Source of the DNA: Saprolegnia diclina VS20
Lineage: Eukaryota; Oomycota; Saprolegniomycetes; Saprolegniales; Saprolegniaceae
DNA: 49,783 nucleotides
Assembly: GCF_000281045.1 (NCBI RefSeq)
Contig: NW_008246075.1
Location: forward strand, 34,054-83,836
Reading direction: 5' to 3'
Under the pieces are notes generated by a model. That model made no database searches. It was not told the DNA's origin and was given only the letters and a program-made list of their open reading frames with translations. Made by a program: the position numbers and the translations under genes. Positions 28,167 through 37,981 of the stretch are shown piece by piece; position 1 is the stretch's first letter, and each line of letters opens with the position of its first letter.

Positions 28167-29375
28167 TTACGACGCCGGCGCGGGGGCTGCGACCGTGTCC
28201 TTGACAACGAGGAGCTCGCCTGTCGCGACGCTGCGCAGGCCAATGCTAATCGTGTTGAGATCCACCTTGCGCGCCTCGGCCCACGCCTCGAGATTGCGGG
28301 GCGCATACATCATGGCCTTGTCTTGGTAGCGCTCGAAGACGCTCGCATCGATCGTCTCGTTGAGCGAGTGGGTGCTGCCGAGCGTCCTGATGTGTTTTTG
28401 CCCCAATTGCACGAGCATGAACGGCCAGCTCATCGAGTCAAAGATCTGCTCCGAGTGGCGGTGGTGTTCTTCGCCGTCGAGAATCACATCCGACTCGTGC
28501 CGAAACGCGAGCCCAGCGTCTTCGGCGCAGTCGCGGATCCACTTGAGCGGTAGCCGGTGAAGCTCGTCGAACGGGATACTGCCACCGACGTTGCAGTGCG
28601 ACCCGACAAACCAGCGCTGCTCGGTCCACTCGTAGCCCATGAGCGTCGCCTCCCGCGACTCGTTGTTGATGTCATCGGGGTCGACCTCGCAGTGCTCGAC
28701 CTGGAACGACTTGCGGAACTCGTCGAGCGCCATCGCATGGCACACACGGCGCACGAGCTTGCCGTTCGCGCCGTCCTTGTGCAAAAACTCGTGGCGCTCG
28801 GCCGAGACGACGTCAAAGAGCCCGACAAACGAGATGTTGACCTCCTTGCAGTGCTTGCGCACCCACGCACCTTCGGCATCGGCGGCGGCGCCGGTCGCGA
28901 GCTGGTGCAAGCTCGCGGCGGCCCGCGGGTGGTCCTCGGGGAGACTGCAGCGCTCGAACCGGTCCCAGAGCTGCGTCACATGCAGTGGGCTGTTTGGTAG
29001 CATGAGGCCCACCGACCCGAGCATGCCGAGGAGCGCGCGGACTTCCCACGCGCCGCGCGAGAAACCAAAGAGGAAGATCTCGTCGCCGTCGTTGTAGTGC
29101 TCGACAAGCCAGAGGTACGCGTTGCGGATGATGTCGGTCATCCCGTACGTGAAGAAGCCGCCAATGATGCGTTCGCCGGCGCCGGTGCCAAGGCCCACAA
29201 AGTACTTGCGGATCTGGTGCACGTGGCCAAAGCTTGCGTCGGCCATTTGCATGTAGAGGTTCCACACGTTGGTCTGGGACGTTTTTTCATTCCATGTGCC
29301 GTCGAGGAAGAGCCCGATCTTCTTGGGGACGTGCTTGACTTGCGGGCGGCGCGGACTGGCAGGTGGCGACTGCAT
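28167..29375 (-). CDS. DUF2235 alpha/beta-hydrolase, paralog A
   Basis: A 402-aa single-exon member of the DUF2235 (Tle1-like) hydrolase family. Bacterial relatives include phospholipase effectors; the eukaryotic role is unknown. Family features are the N-terminal strand IGLFLDGTWN (Asp25), the nucleophile elbow FLFGFSRGAWEVRALLGMLG (Ser106 in G-x-S-x-G) and a late VGSHCNVGGS, where the histidine is the likely catalytic base. I chose the ATG at 29375 because about 20 residues separate it from the first strand; the frame extends further upstream without family similarity. No signal peptide is visible, so a cytosolic location is inferred. Paralog B lies head-to-head about 1 kb away and is roughly three-quarters identical over the first 120 core residues. 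Confidence 0.88.
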   Translation of the reverse strand: MQSPPASPRRPQVKHVPKKIGLFLDGTWNEKTSQTNVWNLYMQMADASFGHVHQIRKYFVGLGTGAGERIIGGFFTYGMTDIIRNAYLWLVEHYNDGDEIFLFGFSRGAWEVRALLGMLGSVGLMLPNSPLHVTQLWDRFERCSLPEDHPRAAASLHQLATGAAADAEGAWVRKHCKEVNISFVGLFDVVSAERHEFLHKDGANGKLVRRVCHAMALDEFRKSFQVEHCEVDPDDINNESREATLMGYEWTEQRWFVGSHCNVGGSIPFDELHRLPLKWIRDCAEDAGLAFRHESDVILDGEEHHRHSEQIFDSMSWPFMLVQLGQKHIRTLGSTHSLNETIDASVFERYQDKAMMYAPRNLEAWAEARKVDLNTISIGLRSVATGELLVVKDTVAAPAPAS

Positions 29376-30378
29376 GTCGGTGCAAACTCGAAAATTGGCG
29401 ACTGAGCGAGAAGCGAGGGGTTGGTGAGGATTGAAAAAGCATCTTATCTCTGCATGCAATGGCGAACGTGCTGCACCGTTTGTTCTTCCTCAGACCGATT
29501 ACTAGGCCAGGCTCTGTTGCGCCATTCTCCTGCCAAATCACTGTAGGAATACCAGTTGTATGTGGATATCTTGCACGAGTACCGGTACGGTTCACCTTTG
29601 CCCAAGCGTCTTTACGAGGCAGCGTAGTCTGCTCATGTGACGACCAATTGGCCAGTGGTACATCTTCAAGGCCCTTGGTGACCTCCACGACTGCGTGCAT
29701 TGCGTCTTGTGACAGCGCTGTGACCATCACGAGAGAAGGACTCTGCTCCCATTCTCTATCAGTCAGTCGATTTTTGCAAAGAGGGGCAGTGGCGCCGTTA
29801 CAAAACACCGTACTACAACGTGTAAGCGCAATCAAACACTTCCTTGTAGTCGCCTCGTACGACAAAGATGACATGGCGAGATGCTACAGTACGAAAATGG
29901 ATGGCTGGCGACCGGCGCTGATAGGGCCGTAATACCGGCTGAAACGTTTCGATACAAGTCATATGGGCGGAGAACGGACGGTCGAGAGCCGCGCTAGCAA
30001 GATCCGCTGGCTAATTGCCGTGGTTGAAGTCCTATGGTTGCCTCGTCCGCGCTGGTAAAGACTATATAATTCGATTCGAGTCGCAACGAGCCATGTCAAA
30101 GATACCTCCGATAGTACGTATCGCGCCGCCAAATTTTCGATTTCCACCTCGTCGCCGCCGTCTCCGCCGCAACCTGTCCTCCTCCGCCACTTCCGCCATC
30201 ATTGCTATCTCTACTACACAGTACATGAATCAATTTGGTTCTAAATTTCTGGCCTGTATCTGCCTCCGACACTACGATGACGACAGCGGCGGAGAAGCAG
30301 CCATCCTCGCTAGGTTTGTATCGGGCCAGATCAATTCCGCTTTCGCCTCGAGCTGCGTACGCGTGCTTCTTCCATATC
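29376..30378. other. Divergent intergenic region with an off-composition open frame
   Basis: This 1-kb region separates the two head-to-head DUF2235 genes and must hold both promoters. A minus-strand frame from 29874 downward reads plausibly as protein (NGATAPLCKNRLTDREWEQS, then TALSQDAMHAVVEVTKGLED). Its third codon positions are mixed rather than G/C-biased, unlike the host genes. It continues into the start of paralog A in another frame, so it is not an extra exon. It could be a remnant of a mobile or otherwise foreign sequence; I do not recognise it. Confidence 0.3.
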
Positions 30379-31596
30379 ATGTCGATGCGTCTTGCCACAT
30401 CGCCGCGCAAGGCGGCAGCCGTCAAGCCGATCCAGAAACGCATTGGCATCTTCCTCGACGGCACGTGGAACCAGAAGCAGACGCAGACCAACGTCTGGCG
30501 TCTCTACATGCAAATGGCCGACGGGACCTTTGGGCACGTGCACCAGATCCGCAAGTACTTTGTCGGCGTCGGCAACAAGTTTGGTCACTGGATCACTGGC
30601 GGCGCGTTTGCAGTCGGGATGACCGACATCATCCGCAACGCCTACATGTGGCTCGTCGAGCACTACAACGATGGCGACGAGATCTTCCTCTTTGGTTTCT
30701 CGCGCGGCGGGTACGAAGTCCGCGCGCTCCTCGGCATGCTCGGGTCCGTCGGCTTGATGAAGCCCAACAGCCCCATGCACATTGACCAGCTATGGCAGCG
30801 CTACGAGCGCACGCTCGACACGCACGACGTCGAGGCGCTGAGTTTGCACCAGCTCAAGAAGCTCGCTGATGTAACGAATCTGGACGCTGAGAGCAAGTGG
30901 ATGCTCCAGTACTGCAAGGAAGTCAACATCAAGTTTGTCGGCGTCTTTGACGTCGTCGCGGCCGATTGGGGTAAAGTCCAGAAGGACGGCCAGAACGGCC
31001 AGCTCATCGAGCACATGTGCCACGCGCTCGCGATCGACGAACACCGCTCGTCGTTTCGTGCGTCGGTCTGGGAAGACCTCGACGACGACGACAACAACGA
31101 CGGCCGACGCGCGATCGACGCCGGATACGACTGGCTCGAGCAGCGCTGGTTTGTGGGCGCCCACAGCAACGTCGGGGGCGGCATCACCAACGACGAGCTG
31201 AGCCACTTGCCGCTCAAGTGGATCCGCGACCGTGCACACGACTATGGCCTCGACTTCCGCCGCGACTCGGACATTGAGCTCGATGGGGAAGAAGTGGTGC
31301 GGCACGCGGCGCAGATCGACCCGTCCATGACGCTCATGTACCAGATCATGCAGCTGGGTCAGCGCTTCTTTCGCCCTATCGGGTCGTCCAAGACGCTCAA
31401 CGAGACCATTGACCCGAGTGTGCTCCAGCGATTGCAGGACCCGACGATGGAGTATGCGCCCAAGAACCTCCTCGACTGGGCCGAGGGCCTCAAGATCGAT
31501 TTGATGGCAATGTCGCCGGCACTGCTCAGCGTCAAGTCTGGTGAGGTACTCAAGGTCGCCGACGACACCAAGACCCCGGCCGCTACGTCCAGCTAA
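30379..31596 (+). CDS. DUF2235 alpha/beta-hydrolase, paralog B
   Basis: 405 aa from the ATG at 30379 (an ATG at 30385 is equally possible). The open frame also extends upstream to an ATG at 30277, adding 34 residues without family similarity. It has the same architecture as paralog A: RIGIFLDGTWNQK, the nucleophile elbow FLFGFSRGGYEVRALLGML (Ser108) and VGAHSNVGGG with the likely catalytic histidine. Conserved MTDIIRNAY and WLVEHYNDGDEIF blocks are shared with paralog A. The region from about residue 120 to 200 and the C-terminus diverge most. This one has an Asp/Asn-rich stretch (DLDDDDNNDGRR) where A has DPDDINNESRE. It is single-exon and intact, so both copies are probably functional. Confidence 0.88.
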   Translation: MSMRLATSPRKAAAVKPIQKRIGIFLDGTWNQKQTQTNVWRLYMQMADGTFGHVHQIRKYFVGVGNKFGHWITGGAFAVGMTDIIRNAYMWLVEHYNDGDEIFLFGFSRGGYEVRALLGMLGSVGLMKPNSPMHIDQLWQRYERTLDTHDVEALSLHQLKKLADVTNLDAESKWMLQYCKEVNIKFVGVFDVVAADWGKVQKDGQNGQLIEHMCHALAIDEHRSSFRASVWEDLDDDDNNDGRRAIDAGYDWLEQRWFVGAHSNVGGGITNDELSHLPLKWIRDRAHDYGLDFRRDSDIELDGEEVVRHAAQIDPSMTLMYQIMQLGQRFFRPIGSSKTLNETIDPSVLQRLQDPTMEYAPKNLLDWAEGLKIDLMAMSPALLSVKSGEVLKVADDTKTPAATSS

Positions 31597-31817
31597 GCGT
31601 CGACAAGACAGACGTACCTGGGACAATAGCATTGCAACCCGGGATCTTCTGCGTTTTGGAATAAGAAATTATATATAAGGAGCCTGCCCAACGTAGCAGT
31701 ATTCAAGTTGCACCGCGGTGGCTGCTTGGGAAGGGAAGTGTCTTGAGCGGCTTGCTGATGGCACGTCGCGACCTCAGATGTACGGCTCGTGCTTCAAGTG
31801 ACTGTCAAGGAAGAATC

Positions 31818-31892
31818 GATACCTCGATACCTTGATACCTTGATAACAAAGTAGAAAACCGATTGGGCGAGGCGAATGGGTATCGAGGTATC
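31818..31892. repeat. 8-bp tandem repeat plus 14-bp inverted repeat (GATACCTC family)
   Basis: GATACCTC-GATACCTT-GATACCTT-GATAAC forms three and a half 8-bp units from 31818. The first 14 bases (31818-31831, GATACCTCGATACC) recur as a perfect inverted copy at 31879-31892, separated by 47 nt, so a hairpin is possible. The 456-bp gap between the DUF2235 gene and the myosin stop codon shows no gene. Related sequences occur in DHX38 introns. Confidence 0.8.
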
Positions 31893-32052
31893 AGCTACAC
31901 ACCATCCGAGGGTTCGGTATACTTACTCTCTTGAGCTCGTCCATTGCCCTGACACGTTTGTGATACTCCAAGACGGAGAACCGTTTATGCATTGGTGATG
32001 TATATAAATGATGGTAATAAAAAAGCCTAGCAACTAGTATTGTGGGTTGCGC

Positions 32053-35000
32053 TCACAACTCGACGTGGCGGCCGCCGCGGCCCATGGAGCGTTGCGAGGG
32101 GTGGCCGTCGGCGCTGTTGACACTGCTCGAGCCGCTTCGGCGAAAGTTGCCACCTGGTACGTTGCCGAGGCTCGTCGAGCTCCCGCGGCGATGGTAGGGC
32201 GGCGACTGCTGGCGCTGCGCCTGCCCGCGCTGGCGCGACTCGTCCTTCTCGCGCGAGTTGGTGCGCGGACGACCCTTGGTCTGGCTCGAGTTGCTACGCG
32301 CGCGGTTGCCCGTCTGCGTCTTCCAGCCATTGTTGTTGTTCATGTTCATGTTGTTGGTCGGCGGCGGCGGCGGCTGGCGGCCGTTGCCATTCATCGGCGG
32401 GCCGACCGCGACGCGCTTGACGACCTGCGCCGTTGTCGGGACCGGCGGCTCTTCGGCCACGTCGACGAGCGTGACGCGGAAGCTCACCTTCTCATCGCCT
32501 TCGTCGTCCGACTCGACAAGCCCCATGACCTTGCCGGGCGAGGGCAGCGGCCCGTCGACGCCCTTGGGCTGGCGGACATTGGCCTTTTCGTTTTCTTCCT
32601 TGACCGCTTCGGCGAGGTTGATGACACGGTTCGAGAGCCCCTTGGGCTTCTTGGGCATCTGGTTGGCCTTGATCATGATGGCCGTGACCTCGGGCTGCAA
32701 GACAGCCACGGGCTTGATGAGCGATGCCGCCGTCACGGACGCAAAGGTCACGGCAGCGGGCTTGGCGCGGGCCTCTTGAGCTTGACGCACGTTCTTCATC
32801 ATGCCCGCGACTTCTTCGCGGCTCTTGCGGTTCAGCTCCGGGTCTTGGCGAAGGATGAGACGGAGGCGTGCGTTCACCTTTGTGAGCTCCGAGTTGTCGG
32901 CTTCGAGCGTGCCGAGGTGGGTCTGAAGCGCCATGTGGCTTTGCTGCAGTGCGTTGCGCTCGCACACCGCCTTGTGGAGCTCCATTTGCAGATGGTGGAT
33001 GCCCTCCATGCTGGCCGTGTTCTGCATGCGCAGCGTCTTGTGCGTCTCCTTGATGCGCACGTGCGCGAGCTTGAGAAACTCGACCTCCTCTTGGAGCTTG
33101 ATCGCGCGCTGGTTGGCGGCCGCAAACGACGCGCCGTTGACGTACGCACCGCGCTCCATGCCTTCCTTCTCCTTCTTGAGCTGGATGTTTTGGACTTTCA
33201 GCGTCGCGTTCGCGTCCTTGAGCAGGGTCATTTCGGCGCGGAGCTGGTCGATGAGACCGCTCGCGCCTTCGAGCTCAATGTCAAGCGGCACGCTGCCGAC
33301 CATGCTCGCCCGACGGCTGAGCTGGTCCGCACGCGCCTTCTCCTCCTTCAAGCGGTCCTTGAGGCGCTGGATCTGGTTCTCGAGCTTCGCTTCCTCTTTC
33401 GCCTGCACGAGAAGACGGGCGTAGCCCTTCTTGGCAATGAAGCCGCGCACGAGGCACTGCATCATGATGCTCGCGTTGCGCACGCGCATGTACTTGGTGT
33501 ACGCAACGTGCATCTTGAACGTCGCTTGGATCTTGAGCGCGCCCTTGGTCTGGCGCATGCCATGCACGACCGCATTCGCCATGTAGCAGCGCACGGCGCA
33601 CTGGAGCGTGATTGCCGCGAGGCGCATGGCGCGGTACCGGCGGCTCGTGAGGAACATGCGCGTGTACGACTGAAGCACGATCGCGGCCTTGCGCGCCTTA
33701 CGGTAGTGCGTCGTCGCTGCCCATTGGCGTGCGACCCGCTGGAGAATGACCGCGCTCGCGTCACGCTGGCGCGTGCGAAGGTCTTCGAGGCGCTCGAGCG
33801 CGCCGGCGCGGAAAAACACGCGCGACTTGCCGAGCTGAAAGTCCGATGCCGTCAGAAGCTGGTTCAAAAGCTGCGCGCACTGGTTGACCTCGTCGTCGTC
33901 CGAGTCGCACGCCGACGACTTGGCCAAGAGGAGGCGGAAGCGCTGGAGACAGTCTTGCTGCAAGAGGCGGTTCGGGAAGGCCATGCGGCTAATGCGCACG
34001 GCCTCGACGACACCGGCGCACTGCAGCTGCGACGCGACACGGCCTTTCGAGAAGCTGTGCGGGCTCTTGTTGCTGTTGGGCTTGATACAGCGCACGTACT
34101 GGACGTGCGTGCGGCGGATGTCCTCCATGAGCGCGTTGAGCTGCGACTTGAACTGCGTGCCGACCGAGTCGGCGAGGATCGAGTTGGACCGGCGGAGACG
34201 GTTGGTCATGACAGCCGCCTTGTTCTCGGCCGGCGCGGGGAAGAGCGCATTGATGAACGGCGACGTCGACCGGTACAGAAGGCTGAGCACATCCTTCTGG
34301 AGCGCGTCCGTGTTCTTGATGAGGAACCCAGACGTCTCGTACGAGACGTAGCCGGCGTAGTGCGTGATCGCAAAGCAGTTGCGACGCAGACGCGGGATCT
34401 CAAACCGGTCGTTGTCGTTGTAGTGCGCCGAGAGCTTGTTGGTGAACGCCGAGTCGCTGCCCTTGGGCCGCATGCACTCTAGACAAAAAGAGCATGTGAG
34501 ACCCGAGTCATGGCAAAAAGCCCATCGAAGTACCTTCGTTGAGCAGCGCGAGGAGACCAAAGCGGCCTTCGATGAGCTCGAGCACGTTGACGTTGTCGGC
34601 AAAGTCGATCTTAGTCCACGGAATGCCCTCTTCCTCGTACTCGTTCTGGATCGACTTGAAGACGTCTTGGGTGAACTTTTGCTGCAGCTTTTCGTTGGCG
34701 TAGTTGATGCAAAGCTGCTCAAACGAGTTGTTCTCGAAGATCTCAAAGCCAAAGATATCGAGGATGCAAATGCGGTGGCTCACGTGCATCTTGGACGACG
34801 TCGACGCGTTGATGTGCGTGACGAGCCAATCAAAGAGCTTGCTGTAGAGCGCGACGGACAAGGCCGTGCGCGCGCTCGTCGCTTGCTCCATCGTGTGCGG
34901 CACCGTGTACGAGTCGAGGCCCGCGGCCATTTGGCGCGTGCACAAGCTCTGCTCAAAGTCGGACGCGCTGAACCCGAGGAGCTTGGTGACCGCGGCCACC

Positions 35001-36385
35001 GTGGCCGGCGTCGCCACCATGGAAGCTTCATCGCCCTGAAACTCGACGCGGCCGAGGTGCAAGATGGCCGAGACGATGCCAAACACCGAGCTATAGAGTT
35101 CATGAGACTGTTGCATCGTCAAGGGGTAGAGAGCACGCGTACATTTGATCGGCTTCAGCAATCCCGAGAGTCGTGAGGCCCGTGAGCGTCCGGCCAAAGT
35201 ACTCGGCGTCGAGCTCCGTCATGACGTTCTCGCCGTTCGCCGACGTGCCGCGAAGGAACGGGAACGCCATCGGGTCTGTCTCGTGGAGCTCGACCTGCGT
35301 GCGGATGGCCTCGGGCGCCGCGAGGAGCTGGTAAAAGATGTGGTAGTTGCGCTCGCCCTTGCCGTGCGTCGAGACTAGGCCGACGATGTCAGAAGCCTCA
35401 TTCGCAGCGCAGAAAGGTCGACGTACCGCGGGATTTTTCGAGTAAATAAGTGTTGCAGCGCGCACCGACGAGCTGGCATTCAGCGTTGAACTGGAGCTCG
35501 CTGAACTTGCCAAAGCGCGACGAGTTGTCGTTGCGCGACGTCTTGGCGTTACCAAAGCTCTCCATGAGCGGGTTGGACTGGAGCACGCGGTCAACAATGT
35601 TCATCGTCATGGCGTGGTCCGCGTCCGTGCGGTCGCCGGCCGTCGCAAGGTGCGACATGAGGATCTTGGTCGTCTCGGTCTTACCAGCGCCCGACTCGCC
35701 ACTCACGAGGATGCTCTGGTTCTCGCCAAACACGCGCATGTGATGGTACGACCGCGCGCTGACGGCGTAGACGTGGGGCGGCAGCTCCGGTAGCTTTTCG
35801 ACCTCCATGTACTTGGATTGGACCGTGGGGTTGTAAATATCGAGCCATTTGTACTAGACGCATAGCAGCATGAGCGGCGTGTCCGTCGACGTTAACGCGA
35901 GACACGTACGGGGTTGACGGCAATGCAGATGGGGCCCGTGTATGTGTATGGCAAGCCGCGGTGGAAGCGCGTCTTGAGGTTGTACAAGATCGCGGCTTCA
36001 TGGAGGTAGTTGAGGTGCACCATGTCGCTGCAGCCGTCGACCGGCAGCACGTTCTGCAAGCACACGGCCGCTTTCTACATGGTTGCATGAGCCATCTTGC
36101 CGTCGTTGCCATCGTCGTCGTCGTACCGGCACGGTGCGATGGGCGCCGTCCTTGGGGTGGTCGCTCAGGAACTCCTCGGACGCGTCGCCTTGGGTCTGGA
36201 CCTCAAAGGTATCCCCGGTCGCGCTCAGCACTTGCGCAGCGATCCACGCGACCTTGTCGTCGGGGATGTACACCTACCACGGACATCTCCATGAGCCTCT
36301 GCTCTTCCTCGGCCCATGAGGTCGTCCCCTCCTGGGTCATCATGGTATCGTCGCTCTCTACCTGCGTGTGCTCGGCTGTCGACAT
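32053..36385 (-). CDS. Unconventional myosin with five IQ motifs and an Arg/Gly-rich tail (7 exons)
   Basis: An actin-based motor of about 1325 aa. Exons are 36385-36362, 36273-36127, 36074-35910, 35853-35427, 35374-35143, 35090-34534 and 34478-32053; all phases agree. The order is an SH3-like N-terminal piece (VYIPDDKVAWIAAQVL), then the motor with P-loop GESGAGKT near residue 164. NDNSSRFGKF (switch I), ILDIFGFEIFE (switch II), and the actin-binding FKSQLNALMEDIRRTHVQYV with RCIKPN follow. Five IQ-type repeats lie at about 756-877, a coiled coil to about 1050, and then a Pro/Asn-rich and Arg/Gly/Ser-rich disordered tail. No MyTH4, FERM, SH3 or DIL domain is visible. The class is unresolved; oomycetes carry lineage-specific classes. 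The first exon and its 88-nt intron are the weakest part, because the SH3-like piece otherwise begins at GTG. Confidence 0.9.
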
Positions 36386-37981
36386 CGGGTGGGAGTTGCA
36401 GAGAAAATGTCCAAATGACTGGGGAAATCCACCGCGCCGCTGATCTTGACCGCGCTCTCGGCTCGCAGCTGACAATCCCGTACGTACGTACACCGTCCAT
36501 TCCCTACGTACATTTAGATAGTACATTCGAATGTACGCTCCATGTACGTCGTCGGGTGGTTTTTAAAGATGCCACATGGTGTCTATGGACAGCTCTATGC
36601 CGCCTGCTCCGCCAAATTGAAATAATGTACGTCTTGGTCTTTGTATGCAATCGCACTTAGTCGCATCGCTTGTGCCAAAGGTCACTCGTCCAAGCTCCTT
36701 GACGTCATTAGGGCCACATGTTCAAGCAGCTGCCGGCGCATCTTGCAAGGCGGCGCGTTCTTTGGCTTCGTTTCGTGTAAGGGGTAGAAGGACGCAGGTA
36801 GTTGATGTTATTGGGATAAAGAAGGCGAAACGAACATGGGCAGTCTCAACCAACGAGTAGCCGCTTGGCGGAGAAGCAATGGCCAAGTGATAGGGGGTGG
36901 GGTGTGTCATTGACAATGCAAAAATTGGCCGTCCCACCCTCGGGCGCGAAGAAACCTCTCGCATTGCATATCGACGCGGCGCGGATGGAAGGTTCTATGC
37001 ACGCACGGGGCAGGGACAGGCAAAGTCCCTCTATAAAGTAATGCGCCCCGTTGACTGCCTGTCTTCGCGACAGCAAGGTACTTGCGACGGAAGAAGGCGA
37101 TGTAATACTGCCGAGTAGCTAGAACGATCGGAGGTTCTGCGTCCCACGCACGCCACCGCTGTCGGTCTCGTAACGTGCAGAGCCCAAGTACGTCGGGCCA
37201 AAGATACGTCACGGTTTGGTTCATTGACACGGGGAAATGTGTGGTGGCGGCGCCGCGTTCTCGAACCGACAGCGTGGGACTCGCATCCGCTTTCCCATGC
37301 AGCGTGCAGGTGATGTGCATGTGACTCGCACCTGCGGCGGAGAACCGCGGGTGTTTTTTGGCCGCCGGAACGTCGCAGCCGCAAATTATTCCAGCTTCAA
37401 CAAGGCCCACTCGGGTCCTTGGCAGCCGACGAGGCTTATCTATCCGGCCTCTCCACGACACGGCACACTACACAGTACGAGGCGATGTCGATCCAACGTC
37501 AAGGCCGCTTCAATTGCTACACTCCGAGTCAACAACGCAAATGTCCTCTTCACTTCAACGAGAAGGTTTCGCATGCTTTTGCATCGTCGACTACCAAGTC
37601 CCATGAGAGCAGCCGACTGCTGTGAAAGGGTATCGCATGGAGGAAGATGCTGGGCAGGCTAGACGACAACAAAATGCTGCCACGCTTGCTGTGTGCAATG
37701 TGGCTTGAGGCATGTCTACACTGCAGGACGCAGCCAGGAGATGACTAGACCAGCATGGAAGTATTGCCGGGCGCCTTTGCAGGCTGCCAGAGCATGGACG
37801 AGTGGGACACAGCTCGATACCTGCTCCCGAACGCAATTGCGCCAAGACTTCTTCGTCGTCGCCTGGCTCCTGCAATGTGCCCGACCGTGTCCACGTACTT
37901 AAGACTTTGCCACCGTACTTGAGAGGACACAAGATACGCACTTACCGAGTATTACAGTAGGCTGCTTCGGTCCGCTTCGAC
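36386..37981. other. Intergenic, divergent; no confident gene
   Basis: This 1.6-kb gap lies between the myosin start and the acid phosphatase start. It contains the palindrome cluster near 36481-36547. A minus-strand open frame of 184 codons (36907-37461) reads partly protein-like (SVRERGAATTHFPVSMNQTV), but I see neither the G/C third-position bias nor a known family, so I do not call it. No RNA gene is seen. Confidence 0.4.
36481..36547. promoter_or_regulatory. Palindromic GTAC cluster upstream of the myosin gene
   Basis: TACGTACGTAC, CTACGTACATT, a perfect 16-bp palindrome GTACATTCGAATGTAC (36521-36536) and CATGTACGTC crowd into 67 bp, starting about 95 bp upstream of the myosin ATG. A dimeric regulator site is possible; there is no known match. 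Confidence 0.3.

Noticed and set aside
31818-31892. CRISPR or telomere-like array
   Set aside because: The unit is only 8 bp with 3.5 copies and no spacers. It is a simple tandem repeat with an inverted copy.
32047-34482. Plus-strand open frame of 811 codons opposite the myosin gene
   Set aside because: Antisense shadow of the myosin neck and tail. It has no recognisable domain.
36907-37461. 184-codon minus-strand open frame as a gene
   Set aside because: It has no codon bias like its neighbours and no recognisable family, and its start and splice context are unconvincing.
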